A stretch of DNA of 64,000 nucleotides from an uncultured Parabacteroides sp. (GCF_902493135.1 NZ_CABUOD010000005.1:1-64000); one strand, 5' to 3'. Positions 56,235 to 64,000 are shown, numbered from the stretch's first letter. Made by a program: numbers and translations. The notes: generated from the letters alone by a model not told the origin.

Positions 56235-57425
56235 TTAGTTGACAGGTTTGTCCTTGTATAAATAGATGCCGATCTCGATGGGAATTGCGTTCAACTCCCG
56301 GCTCAACTGGTCCAGGATCGCGCCGAGCGTCTTTCCTTGCAGGAGTATGCCTGCGATACTTGCGAACTGGGGCGGGATCAGGTCGCCGATCAGGTCCGTG
56401 ACAGGTGTGTTAAGCGTCTCTTCGGGAAGAAAGACCTTCACGATGTCCAGCAGGGCGAACAGCTCCTGTATTTCCGGTTTGTCGAGGAGCAGGATGAGAT
56501 CGCCTTTTGCCGGGTCTTCGCTTTCGCGGATCGTCATTTTGATACCGGTGGTAGACCAGGCGTTGATCTTCCGGTAGGCCGCCAGTAGCGCGTTCTCCAT
56601 GGAGCTATCCCCGGAGCCGGCCTTCGTCTGTTTGTTTACCATCACTTGGCGGATGATCATGTCGACTTGCGGGATTACATATAAGGATGCATTGCTCTCC
56701 ACGTGATAAGTCGCTAAGTTGGAAGGCGAAGCGGCCCAGTCGTTTGCCGGGTGTTTGACATAATTGCCTATCAGGTTTCCTATCCGGACCGAATCGGGCA
56801 GGGGAGCATAGCGGGCGATGATGTTTCCGTCCGCCCGGAAGGCCAGATCGTTCAGCACGGAACTGATCAGGTTGCTGACCAGCTTGCCGCCTACCAGGTT
56901 ATACAGCATTCCGGTCATCGTCTGCATGCTGCCGTTGTCCACATTATAATAAGAGGCATTTTCGTGGGCGACATGCCAGGTCCCGTTCGCCGTCAACCGG
57001 TTCTCCGGAATCGTGATGTCCGACAGTTCCAAAAACAGTCTTTTAGCCTGTATGCTTCCCTGGTAACGAAACGTAGTGCCGGTTGTTGCCGTTGCGTTCC
57101 CACTAAAGGAATAGCCGCCGTTTGCCGTCGTCAGGGGAATGTCGGCAAGGGCCGTTTCTGTATCGTGCGGTAGTACATATTTAAGAATGATATGTGCGGT
57201 TTTCCCGTCATCCGTCTTAAATGCCACGTCTTTTCCGATAAATGTATTCCCGTTGTAGCTCAGGATAAGGGAGTCCCCGTTTGCCGGGACGCTTAGTTTG
57301 TTAGAGTAGATCCCGCTCAGTTCCGCCGGGGAAAGGCTGTCATGCCCATTATCGTCATTGCAGGATATCAGGAGGATAGTCAGCATCATGGCGGAAAGGA
57401 AACGGCATATCGATTTTCTATTCAT
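56235..57425 (-). CDS. DUF4925 lipoprotein
   Basis: A 396-residue predicted lipoprotein (lipobox LLISC, cysteine 22). The N-terminal half (30-160) is a beta-rich DUF4925 fold (GIYSNKLSVPANGDSLILSYNGN), the rest mixed. No enzyme motif is visible. It leads an operon with the TonB receptor and faces an AraC regulator, so it is probably the surface or periplasmic partner of that receptor. Start at 57425 is supported by the lipobox position; an upstream in-frame start would break it. Confidence 0.78.
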   Translation of the reverse strand: MNRKSICRFLSAMMLTILLISCNDDNGHDSLSPAELSGIYSNKLSVPANGDSLILSYNGNTFIGKDVAFKTDDGKTAHIILKYVLPHDTETALADIPLTTANGGYSFSGNATATTGTTFRYQGSIQAKRLFLELSDITIPENRLTANGTWHVAHENASYYNVDNGSMQTMTGMLYNLVGGKLVSNLISSVLNDLAFRADGNIIARYAPLPDSVRIGNLIGNYVKHPANDWAASPSNLATYHVESNASLYVIPQVDMIIRQVMVNKQTKAGSGDSSMENALLAAYRKINAWSTTGIKMTIRESEDPAKGDLILLLDKPEIQELFALLDIVKVFLPEETLNTPVTDLIGDLIPPQFASIAGILLQGKTLGAILDQLSRELNAIPIEIGIYLYKDKPVN

Positions 57426-57458
57426 ATATTTCGTTTTTAGTCCTACTATTGGATAATA

Positions 57459-57489
57459 CAAAGAACAGACTTAAGTTTGAGTTAAACAA
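57459..57489 (-). promoter_or_regulatory. Promoter of the DUF4925-TonB receptor operon
   Basis: Minus strand: TTG (57487-57489), 20 bp, GTTCTTTG (57459-57466), 34 bp before the ATG. The -7 box differs from TAnnTTTG at two positions, as expected if an activator is needed. Confidence 0.5.
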
Positions 57490-57552
57490 TCTCTATGTTT
57501 GGGAATAAATATTCTATTTTTAAGATTATTAGGCAGACTAAGCATATTTTAC

Positions 57553-57560
57553 TACTTTTG
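57553..57560 (+). promoter_or_regulatory. -7 box of the AraC regulator gene
   Basis: TACTTTTG, matching TAnnTTTG, 21 bp before the ATG at 57581. Confidence 0.6.
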
Positions 57561-57580
57561 AAACAACAAAACGGTGTTGT

Positions 57581-58432
57581 ATGAAGATAGACGTTGACTT
57601 GCCTAAATTCGATATCCCGAAGGATTTTATCGTGGGCGATGGTATTACGGGCGATATCCTGAACATGTACGGGCTTTTTCCCTGCAAGATAAAAGCGGGC
57701 GTGTTTGCCTTTTGTACGCGGGGGACGATCCGTGTGACGATAAACCTGGATGAATATACGGCGCAGGCGAACGATTTCATCACCTTGCTGCCCAATACCT
57801 TTATCCAGATCCATGAAGTGTCGGAAGATGCCGAGGTCTGTTTCGTCGCTTTCTCTTCCCGTTTCCTGGAAAGCATCAATTTTATCCGGACGATCTCCAA
57901 CCTGATCGTTACGATCATCGAGAATCCGGTAGTCCCTTTGTCCGCTAATGCCGCCGCTATCTATAAGGATTTTTTCTCCCTGCTGGTACGGGCGGACAAC
58001 GATCCTGACTCCATCCTCTTTACCGACAGTCTGAAACCGGTCCTCGACCTGCTGATCCAGGGAGTGGTCAATATGTACAAGAAGTTCAATACCTGGAAAG
58101 AACCGGTTCTGAGCCGTGACAAGGAGATCGCCCGCGAGTTCGTGCAGCTTGTCTGGCAATATTATACGAAAGAGCGGAGCGCCTCCTTCTATGCCGGAAA
58201 GCTGCGGATCACCTTGCCCCATTTCTGCTACGTGATCAAAAAGACGACCGGGATGACGGCCCTCGATATTATTGCCAACGTCGTGATAATGGACGCCAAA
58301 GCCCAACTGAAATCAACGAATCTCCCGATAAAGGAAATCTCTATCGGGTTAGGGTACAGCAATGTGGCTTTCTTCGACAAATATTTCCGCCGCTACGTGG
58401 GAATGTCGCCGCTGGAGTACCGTAACAGTTGA
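57581..58432 (+). CDS. AraC-family transcriptional regulator
   Basis: A 283-residue regulator with an N-terminal cupin-like sensing part (about 30-110) and a C-terminal double HTH (about 185-283; LRITLPHFCYVIKKTTGMTALDII and VAFFDKYFRRYVGMSPLEYR). It is divergent from the DUF4925-TonB receptor operon with a 155-bp shared control region, and convergent with the MFS gene; it could control either. Confidence 0.9.
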   Translation: MKIDVDLPKFDIPKDFIVGDGITGDILNMYGLFPCKIKAGVFAFCTRGTIRVTINLDEYTAQANDFITLLPNTFIQIHEVSEDAEVCFVAFSSRFLESINFIRTISNLIVTIIENPVVPLSANAAAIYKDFFSLLVRADNDPDSILFTDSLKPVLDLLIQGVVNMYKKFNTWKEPVLSRDKEIAREFVQLVWQYYTKERSASFYAGKLRITLPHFCYVIKKTTGMTALDIIANVVIMDAKAQLKSTNLPIKEISIGLGYSNVAFFDKYFRRYVGMSPLEYRNS

Positions 58433-58442
58433 GCCGCGTTTC

Positions 58443-59642
58443 CTATCTCAATTTGTTCCGATTGAAATGCGGCCCTGCTTTTAATAAAAAGAACAGTGTC
58501 GAAAGAATTGTCAGGCATGCCCCGAACAGGTAAGCATAGTTGAATCCCCCGAATGCCTGCGCAATGCTTCCGCCTATCATCAGTCCGATCCCGATCCCCA
58601 CATCCCAACTGGTCAGGTAGGTGGAAGTCGCTGTTCCCCGTTGGCTGTTGGGAGCGAGGTTCACGAACAGGGTGTTGAAAGCCGGGAACATCGTGCCGAA
58701 CGCCACTCCTTGCGAAAGGGCGATCCCGATATACAGATAAGAGGTGAAAGCCGGATCCCACCGCATCAGCCTTTCCAGAGCTGCCAGCCCGAAGAAGCTG
58801 GCGGCGGCAAGATACATTCCCAACGAGATGACCAGCGTGATCCTCCCTTTGTCGACCTGCCGTCCGGAGAACATGCGCGAGACGGCCAGACCGATCGCCA
58901 TAAAGGTGAAATATAATCCCGAATTGACGGAAATCCCGATTTCATCGGCATACATGGCCACGTATGTGGTCGTCATGCCGTAGGGAATGGAGAGCAGCAG
59001 CAAAGAGATACCCGCCCAAGTGCCTTTCACTAAAAAGAAACGGTCCAGCGAGATCGGTTCCTTCTTTACCGGTTGCTTCTGCGGTGTCTTTACCAGATAG
59101 GCCATGATGAATCCGAGGAGGCAGGAGAGGAGCGAGCAGGCGAAAATCGTTTCGTAGGAGAAGCTGGTGTGCATGAACAGCCCTGTCATCGGCCCGAAAC
59201 TCATGGCCGTATTGTTTGCCAGCCCGTAATAGCCGATCCCCTCGCCACGGCGGGAGGAGGGCAGGATGTCGATCACGATCGTATTGCCCGACACCGTCAC
59301 CATGCCGAAGGCGAAACCGTGCAAGATGCGGAGCGCGATAAAGATGCTCAGCAGGCTAGCGATCATATATCCGGCGAAGATGACCATGAAGACGGAGTAG
59401 GCTAAGAGGTACAACGGCCGTCTGGCGAATGTGTCCAGCAGGTATCCGGAGAACGGACGGATGCAAAGGGCGGCAATGGTATAGCACGACAGGATAAAGC
59501 CGATCATCGATTTATCCGCATCGAACTGGTCCTGCAAGTAAAACGGCAGGACCGGCAATATCAGATAAAATGCGAAGAACAGCAAAAAGTTGGCTGCTAA
59601 GATATAGCAGAAACTGGGTGAAATAAGTTTGTCTTTTCCCAT
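58443..59642 (-). CDS. MFS-family transporter
   Basis: A 399-residue inner-membrane protein with 12 predicted helices and MFS loop motifs (GYLLDTFARRPLYLL, FSGRQVDKGRITLV). The overall pattern is that of drug/metabolite exporters of the MFS DHA-like groups; no specific substrate can be claimed. It starts 18 bp after pdxB in the same direction, so the two are probably cotranscribed. Confidence 0.88.
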   Translation of the reverse strand: MGKDKLISPSFCYILAANFLLFFAFYLILPVLPFYLQDQFDADKSMIGFILSCYTIAALCIRPFSGYLLDTFARRPLYLLAYSVFMVIFAGYMIASLLSIFIALRILHGFAFGMVTVSGNTIVIDILPSSRRGEGIGYYGLANNTAMSFGPMTGLFMHTSFSYETIFACSLLSCLLGFIMAYLVKTPQKQPVKKEPISLDRFFLVKGTWAGISLLLLSIPYGMTTTYVAMYADEIGISVNSGLYFTFMAIGLAVSRMFSGRQVDKGRITLVISLGMYLAAASFFGLAALERLMRWDPAFTSYLYIGIALSQGVAFGTMFPAFNTLFVNLAPNSQRGTATSTYLTSWDVGIGIGLMIGGSIAQAFGGFNYAYLFGACLTILSTLFFLLKAGPHFNRNKLR

Positions 59643-59660
59643 TGTTCCGTTTGGTTTGTG

Positions 59661-60773
59661 TTATTGTTGGACCTCGAACCCCAATCTTCGGAGCAGTCCG
59701 GCTTCTTCCGGAGTCGCATGGACGATTGTGTATGCCTGGTATTCCCTCGGGTGATGATAGTTTGCCCGGAACCATTCGAACCGGTCGGGATTTTCCCGCA
59801 ACGCCCGGTCAACGGCAAGCGGGTTGAAACAGGTCAGGATCGCCTGTCCGATCCGGTCTCCTGTAAACCGGTCCAGGTCGATAACCGGATTTCCGGGTGC
59901 AGGCGGAACCACTTCGGCGATCTTTCCGATCTTCACCTGAAAGTATTTTTCGATGTTTTCCAGACACATACGCGTGCCGTTGGCTTTCCCGTCCGCCGAG
60001 AAACCGGCGATATGCGGAGTCGCTATCGCGGCCAGTCCCAGTAATTCCCGGTTGATGTCGGGTTCGTTTTCCCAGCAGTCCAGGATCAGTTCGCCGATCT
60101 TGCCTTCTTTCCGGGCATGCAAGAGGGCATCCGTGTCATGGACGGCTCCCCTGGATGCGTTGACGAACCAGGGTTTCCGTTGGAGCTTGCCGAAGAAGCC
60201 TTCTCCTGCCAGGTGGCGGGTGGCAAAACGACCATCCTTTGTCAGCGGCGTGTGGAAGGTGACGATGTCGGCTTGCTCGGCGATCGTGTCCAGCGGGACG
60301 AAGCCGTCTTCCCCTTCCGCCTCCGCCCGCGGCGGGTCGTTGCGGAGCACGTTCATCCCGTAGGCCGAGCATAACTTCTCCACCTCTTTCCCGACATGGC
60401 CGACTCCGACGATCCCGATCGTCTTCCCTTGTAGGGGTTCACCCTTTCGGAGCGCGATCGTGAGCAATCCGGCAAGTACATATTGGGCGACCGAAACGGC
60501 ATTGCATCCCGGCGAGTTCTTCCACGTGATACCCGCCTCGTCGCAATACCGGGTGTCGATATGGTCGAAGCCTATCGTGGCGCTGGTAATCAACTTCACC
60601 CGGCTTCCTTCGAGCAGTTCGCGGGTGCATTTGTCTATGCTCCGCACGATCAGCGCGTCTGCATCCTTTACGTTTTCCGGTGTAAACTCTTTAGAAGTGA
60701 GATATTTTACCTCTGCAATCGGTTCTGCGATTCCTTTCAGGTAGGGAACGGTATTGTCGGCGACTATTTTCAT
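59661..60773 (-). CDS. pdxB: 4-phosphoerythronate dehydrogenase
   Basis: A 370-residue D-2-hydroxyacid dehydrogenase of pyridoxal phosphate synthesis. The NAD motif is GIVGVGHVGKEVEKLCSAYG; the catalytic arginine lies in NASRGAVHDTDALL and the histidine in IATPHIAGFS. A C-terminal PdxB dimerisation region (about 290-370) distinguishes it from shorter family members such as SerA-like enzymes. A TACCTTTG box sits 24 bp before the ATG. Confidence 0.92.
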   Translation of the reverse strand: MKIVADNTVPYLKGIAEPIAEVKYLTSKEFTPENVKDADALIVRSIDKCTRELLEGSRVKLITSATIGFDHIDTRYCDEAGITWKNSPGCNAVSVAQYVLAGLLTIALRKGEPLQGKTIGIVGVGHVGKEVEKLCSAYGMNVLRNDPPRAEAEGEDGFVPLDTIAEQADIVTFHTPLTKDGRFATRHLAGEGFFGKLQRKPWFVNASRGAVHDTDALLHARKEGKIGELILDCWENEPDINRELLGLAAIATPHIAGFSADGKANGTRMCLENIEKYFQVKIGKIAEVVPPAPGNPVIDLDRFTGDRIGQAILTCFNPLAVDRALRENPDRFEWFRANYHHPREYQAYTIVHATPEEAGLLRRLGFEVQQ

Positions 60774-60796
60774 CTTGCTGTCCTTTTTCGAGGAGG

Positions 60797-60804
60797 CAAA
60801 GGTA
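60797..60804 (-). promoter_or_regulatory. -7 box of pdxB
   Basis: Minus-strand TACCTTTG, matching TAnnTTTG, 24 bp before the pdxB ATG and directly after the upstream gene's stop. Confidence 0.6.
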
Positions 60805-60808
60805 GGGA

Positions 60809-61662
60809 TTATTTTCCAATCTTGACATAATTCAGCCGCGTGTACTGTATGCCATAACTCTCGAATGTCGCAGCGATACGTGCCGAAGAGATATGCAGCA
60901 CCTCGCCCGGCCGGTAAGCATGTTCCAGGGAGGGCAACTGCCCGGAGGCCTGGCTGGGATTGCCGGAGGCGAAGGTCAGGTTGACCAGGTTGCCGCTCGC
61001 ATCGATGGCCGTCAGGCGCTGGCGGACGAAGAAGACCGGGGTTGTCCCGACGACATGGGTCCTGTACGGGTCGTCTTCCACCCGCACTTTGGTTATTTTC
61101 AGGGTAAGATGGGCAGCTTGTCCCCTTTCTTTCCTAAGAAACGGCTGGTGGGACGCGGCTGGTATTTCTTTTTCAGCATCTTGTCCAGATATACGCAGTT
61201 GTAGGCTTGTGCCATCTTGACGAAACGTTCCTGTTTGGGGATGGTAGGTGTGTATTTATGGGCGATCCAGTTCACGTAGCCCGGATCTATCCGCAGGATC
61301 TCATACAGGAAATGTCCGCGGTATTTGCCGAAAGCGATCAGGTCGTCCCCGTGTGTCGACATCCTCTTCTCATTGTAGTCCGTGACCAGGATCTGTCGGT
61401 TGGCATACCACAATTCGGAAGTGACGATGCGCAGCGACTGGATAATGTCCGGTTTCAGATCTTCGACAAACAGGATGCACCGCTTGTTGAGCAGAGGCGT
61501 GTAGAACCACAGGCTGTAGTCCGGATGCCCTTCCCTCGGTAAAACCACAAGGTAGCATCCCGCTTCCTTATAAGAGGCTTTTCCCTGGTTATAAACATTC
61601 AACTTCTCATAGAGGAGCTCCTGCTCCGCCTCTGTTATATTGGGTAATCTGGGGTTCGCCAT
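60809..61662 (-). pseudogene. Exodeoxyribonuclease-X-C-like protein gene, frameshifted
   Basis: Frame 1 runs from ATG 61662 to a stop at 61099 (187 residues) and includes THGDDLIAFGKYRGHFLYEIL ... YVNWIAHKYTP, the DNA-binding C-terminal domain found in exonuclease X. Frame 2 continues with LTLKITKVRVEDDPYRT to 60809. One added C in the run CCC at about 61111-61113 restores GDKLPHLTLKITKV across the junction, giving one protein of about 284 residues. The 3' part is beta-rich (SGNPSQASGQLPSLEHAYRPGE). An AGGAG sequence 10 bp before the ATG is a rare visible Shine-Dalgarno. Either a genuine pseudogene or a one-base sequencing error. Confidence 0.8.
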
Positions 61663-61684
61663 ATTGTCATCTCCTTATTTTCGG

Positions 61685-61728
61685 TTTTAAAATCCGGGTA
61701 CATAATCTGTTTATCATGTACCCGGATT
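61685..61728 (-). terminator. Intrinsic terminator of the DUF3836 gene
   Basis: Perfect 13-bp inverted repeat, arms 61691-61703 (AATCCGGGTACAT) and 61716-61728, 12-nt loop, followed on the minus strand by TTTTAAAA. It lies 60 bp after the DUF3836 stop. Confidence 0.82.
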
Positions 61729-61788
61729 AACATCATGAGCTGTGAACGAAGATAATGAAAAATTTTGACAATATCGACACGCCTCTTT

Positions 61789-62283
61789 TCATTTTATCCG
61801 GTTATCCGTATATAAAAGTTCATGAGTCGGATCGTATGCTGCCATCCGGCTGACGAGGTTCCAGTTCTCGTCTTTTTCGTTCCAGGTATAGTTGCATACG
61901 CTAAGTACATGTTCGTCCAATTGCGAATAAATGATTTTGTCTTCCTGATCGGAGTAGCTGTTCGTGCGGCTGTCCCATTTCATGCAGGTGACGCTTGTTT
62001 CCGTCAAATCGTACTTGTATTCCAGGCGATATGCATTTCCCCATTCGTCGGATGCCGGATCCCACGCCTGGACTTCTTTGGCTGTCAGGCGCTTTTGCGA
62101 GTCGTAGTCATATCGGTAACGAAGTCTCTTTTGGAAATTGCCGTCATCGTTTTTCTTGAAAACAGTTTTTGCACATACTTCTTGCCGGTCGTTGAACTCG
62201 GTGTTATAAATAAATTGGTTACCTCCGATATTAGTATCGAATAAAGAAAGAACCATTGCAGCTGTGATTGTAATTGCATCCAT
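61789..62283 (-). CDS. DUF3836-domain protein
   Basis: A 164-residue protein of the Bacteroidetes DUF3836 family: RYRYDYDSQKRLTAKEVQAWD and YRLEYKYDLTETSVTCMKWD are the repeat-like core strands. Family members usually have a clear signal peptide; here the N-terminus (MDAITITAAMVLSLFDT) is short and only weakly hydrophobic, so export is uncertain and the start may be degraded. Function unknown. It has a TACTTTTG box about 47 bp upstream. Confidence 0.78.
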   Translation of the reverse strand: MDAITITAAMVLSLFDTNIGGNQFIYNTEFNDRQEVCAKTVFKKNDDGNFQKRLRYRYDYDSQKRLTAKEVQAWDPASDEWGNAYRLEYKYDLTETSVTCMKWDSRTNSYSDQEDKIIYSQLDEHVLSVCNYTWNEKDENWNLVSRMAAYDPTHELLYTDNRIK

Positions 62284-62329
62284 TGTCGTTTATTTTTTGA
62301 GATTAATACTTTGTTTCTTTTATCTATGG

Positions 62330-62337
62330 CAAAAGTA
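62330..62337 (-). promoter_or_regulatory. -7 box of the DUF3836 gene
   Basis: Minus-strand TACTTTTG, matching TAnnTTTG, 47 bp before the ATG. Confidence 0.5.
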
Positions 62338-62543
62338 GGCAGACGATATCCGCCGGTATGTTATCGTTACGTTATCATTAGGTTAACGGCTCCATCATCC
62401 GAAAGTGGCAAAATGCGGATTTGATGCTTTTGAAAATATATTAAATCGTACAATAACCTCATTAAAATGGCATGTTTTTGTATTCTGTTCTATATTAGGT
62501 CTTTGTAGAAATGTATGTTTGTTAAAAAATATTACCCTTGCGG

Positions 62544-62601
62544 GAAAATCGATTTTCACGGGTATGAAAATCGATTTTCATGGTAATGTGTTTCGATTTG
62601 G
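62544..62601. repeat. Array C: 14-bp palindromic boxes at 22-bp spacing
   Basis: Boxes begin at 62544 and 62566 (both GAAAATCGATTTTC, a perfect palindrome) and a degenerate third at 62588 (GTGTTTCGATTTGG, still in register). Spacers are 8 bp (ACGGGTAT, ATGGTAAT). Same architecture as arrays A and B, but with a different core. Confidence 0.82.
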
Positions 62602-62678
62602 ACCAACGGGTATTTTAATGAATCGTACAATAAGTAATAGATGGCAATAAGTTCGTGTTTAAGAAAAACTGAACCTAT

Positions 62679-62768
62679 ATTTTAGGCACGGATTTCACGG
62701 ATTACACGGCAAGAAGTTTTTTCAAAATATATTTAAACCGTGAAATCCGTGTAATCCGTGCCTAAAAT
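62679..62768. repeat. 31-bp-arm inverted repeat with internal direct repeats
   Basis: Arms 62679-62709 and 62738-62768 are complementary except for two positions, with a 28-bp loop. Each arm holds tandem CACGGATT units (CACGGATTTCACGGATTACA type). It lies 40 bp beyond the end of the ABC exporter remnant and could act as a terminator or a small repeat element. Confidence 0.85.
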
Positions 62769-62807
62769 TAGTTCAAATTTGCCAGAAAGCGAACGTGCCT
62801 GCTCCTT

Positions 62808-63569
62808 TTACGTCAACATGTCGAATTGTTCGTTCCAGAGTTGGTTGTAGATGCCGCCGGAGCTGCATAGTTCGCGGTGTGTGTCGGTTTCCGTTACCTG
62901 TCCGTGGTCGAGGACGACAATCCGGTCTGCGGCCTTTATCGTACTGAGGCGATGGGCAATGACGATGACTGTTTTGCCTTCATGTGCCAGTTCGTCCAAT
63001 ACTTGCTTGACAAACTTTTCGGAAATGGAGTCGAGTGAAGAGGTTGCCTCGTCGAAAATCAGGATATCCGGCTTTTTGTACAGGGCGCGGGCAATGGCGA
63101 TACGTTGGCGTTCTCCGCCTGAAAGGGAGGCACCGTGTTCCCCTATATACGTCATGTATCCTTTTGGCAGGCGTTCGATGAAAGATTGTAACCCCAACCG
63201 GTTGGTCAGGTCGACGATCCGTTTCATATCCGGATGCAGGTCGCCGACAGCGATGTTTTCCACGATTGTTCCGGCAAACAACTCGATCTGTTGCGGTACG
63301 GTTCCGACCCGGCTGCGCAGGTTCTTATCCACCAAGACATAATCGGTTATCTTCCCGACATATACAGAAGTGGATAATCCCAAAATACTATATATGAATG
63401 CGCCGAATAGAGCCTGGAACATTACATTCTTGTGTGGCATCAATAACGACAGGAACTTCCGTGTTATACTTATTTTCTGATTACCCTTTTGAAATGTTTC
63501 TTCCGGTTCCATGAGAACCAGTACGCCCGTCCATTCTTTCTTGAATTCTTCATTTGTTTTCTGATGCAT
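62808..63569 (-). pseudogene. Remnant of a bacteriocin-type (C39 peptidase) ABC exporter
   Basis: A 253-residue reading frame stitched from three parts of a PCAT-type exporter of about 700 residues. Residues 1-25 are the end of the C39 peptidase domain (EFKKEWTGVLVLMEPEETF). About 33-82 are the start of the membrane domain (GAFIYSILGLSTSVYVGKITDYVLVD). From residue 83 the sequence jumps into the ATPase (LRSRVGTVPQQIELFAGT, LSGGERQR, ILIFDEATSSLD, IAHRLST). Most of the membrane domain and the Walker A loop are missing, so it cannot transport. The 5' end overlaps the hipA-N stub by 20 bp in another frame. Confidence 0.85.
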
Positions 63570-63777
63570 CCGCCCGTCTCGCCAGCATATTGGTAAAGAA
63601 CGGAAATAGGTAATCCGATTGATAAGCCTCCTGCCTTTTGGGCAACGTCAGCGAAACAGCCGGTGCAGAGGCCTCTTCCAAATACTCTTTTGTGTAACTG
63701 AACTGATAGCTGCCTTTACTTTTCTCTACCAGTATACCGGCAAGCCGGTCGTTTACGAAAACTTCTGCTTTTCTCAT
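63550..63777 (-). CDS. Truncated HipA N-terminal-domain protein
   Basis: A 75-residue protein with the HipA N-terminal subdomain 1 (KAEVFVNDRLAGILVEKSKG, VSLTLPKRQEAY, LFPFFTNMLA). Family members with only this domain are usually about 105-110 residues; here the frame leaves the family at NMLA and ends RRADASENK after 9 unrelated residues. The loss coincides with the start of the ABC remnant, so a deletion joined the two. The start overlaps the hipB stop by 4 bp (ATGA). It has no kinase domain and is probably inactive. Confidence 0.75.
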   Translation of the reverse strand: MRKAEVFVNDRLAGILVEKSKGSYQFSYTKEYLEEASAPAVSLTLPKRQEAYQSDYLFPFFTNMLARRADASENK

Positions 63778-63980
63778 CCTTCACTATCCGCTTTTAGTAC
63801 CAGTTGAACTTCCAGTCCTAATACATCCGCTATTCTGGATAGTGTAGATAAGGAAGGATTGCCGGAATTATCTTCTATTGCAATGATAGTACGCAGACTT
63901 ATTCCGGAGAAATCTGCCAGATCTTGCTGGGTGATCTTCAGCACAGCGCGTCTCTTTTTTATTTGTTCACCGATGCTCAT
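63774..63980 (-). CDS. HipB-like XRE antitoxin/regulator
   Basis: A 68-residue Cro/C1-type HTH protein (ITQQDLADFSGISLRTIIAIEDNSGNPSLSTLSRIADVLGLEVQL). Gene order and the 4-bp overlap with a HipA-N gene identify it as the HipB partner. HipB proteins repress their own operon and neutralise HipA. It is complete and begins 20 bp from the window edge, so its promoter is only partly visible. Confidence 0.85.
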   Translation of the reverse strand: MSIGEQIKKRRAVLKITQQDLADFSGISLRTIIAIEDNSGNPSLSTLSRIADVLGLEVQLVLKADSEG

Positions 63981-64000
63981 TGTGCAATATATTACATATT

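Larger units (their letters stand above)
62284..62807. other. Non-coding region carrying repeat array C and a long inverted repeat
   Basis: A 524-bp gap. It contains a -7 box for DUF3836, array C (62544-62601) and a 31-bp-arm inverted repeat (62679-62768). A plus-strand 81-codon frame at 62405 shows no coding character and crosses the repeats, so it is not called. Confidence 0.6.

Noticed and set aside
62405..62650. 81-codon plus-strand frame over array C
   Set aside because: Composition reflects the palindromic repeats; no start signal or homologous pattern.

Overview
The window looks like a chromosome segment of a gut-type Bacteroidales, most likely Parabacteroides or a close relative (inference; no 16S or marker phylogeny is available here). 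The evidence is a SusC/SusD pair with an ECF sigma/FecR module, a one-protein hybrid two-component regulator (HTCS), Bacteroidetes-specific families (DUF3316, DUF3836, DUF4925, DUF6383), near absence of Shine-Dalgarno sequences, and many copies of the Bacteroidetes -7 promoter box TAnnTTTG, several with TTG 19-21 bp upstream. No rRNA, tRNA, CRISPR array, insertion sequence or phage was seen.

Layout. 0.2-6 kb: XRE regulator, topoisomerase IV subunit A (parC), a DUF3316 protein and an S41 protease lipoprotein. 6-11.3 kb (minus): DEAD-box helicase, tyrosine-phosphatase lipoprotein, PfkB sugar kinase with SIS isomerase, and a frameshifted ORF6N gene. 11.3-19 kb: M16 protease, AGCS symporter, flavin reductase and a 1372-residue HTCS. 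18.9-24.1 kb (minus): AAA ATPase, membrane-anchored helix-hairpin-helix protein, ParE-type toxin-antitoxin, SNF transporter, LolD-like ABC ATPase, TcdA. 24.3-40.4 kb: a GH20 hexosaminidase converging on a long minus-strand locus, ECF sigma - FecR - SusC - SusD - three FAD-dependent oxidoreductases. The oxidoreductases carry three different export signals, and one is a 1000-residue protein with two Rossmann folds. 40.6-53.5 kb: PiT phosphate transporter with a C-terminal helical extension, a large DUF6383 surface protein preceded by a candidate structured ncRNA, PAP2 phosphatase, GH3 protein, phosphofructokinase, and the acpP-fabF-rnc cluster with purN divergent. 53.5-60.8 kb: TonB receptor with DUF4925 lipoprotein and divergent AraC regulator, MFS exporter, pdxB. 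60.8-64 kb: a decaying end with a frameshifted exonuclease-X-C-like gene, DUF3836, a doubly deleted bacteriocin-type ABC exporter, and hipB with a truncated hipA-N.

Working together: the sigma/FecR/SusC module should sense ligand at the outer membrane and switch on uptake (SusCD) plus extracytoplasmic flavoenzymes. The acpP-fabF-rnc cluster and parC, purN, pdxB and tcdA are housekeeping.

The strongest unexplained signals are (1) three separate intergenic arrays of 14-bp palindromic boxes repeated at exactly 22 bp (39744, 53454 and 62544), and (2) a minus-strand candidate ncRNA at 46319-46590 with a consensus promoter, stacked hairpins and a T8 intrinsic terminator. Two genes are broken by single-base changes in homopolymers, which may be real or sequencing errors.
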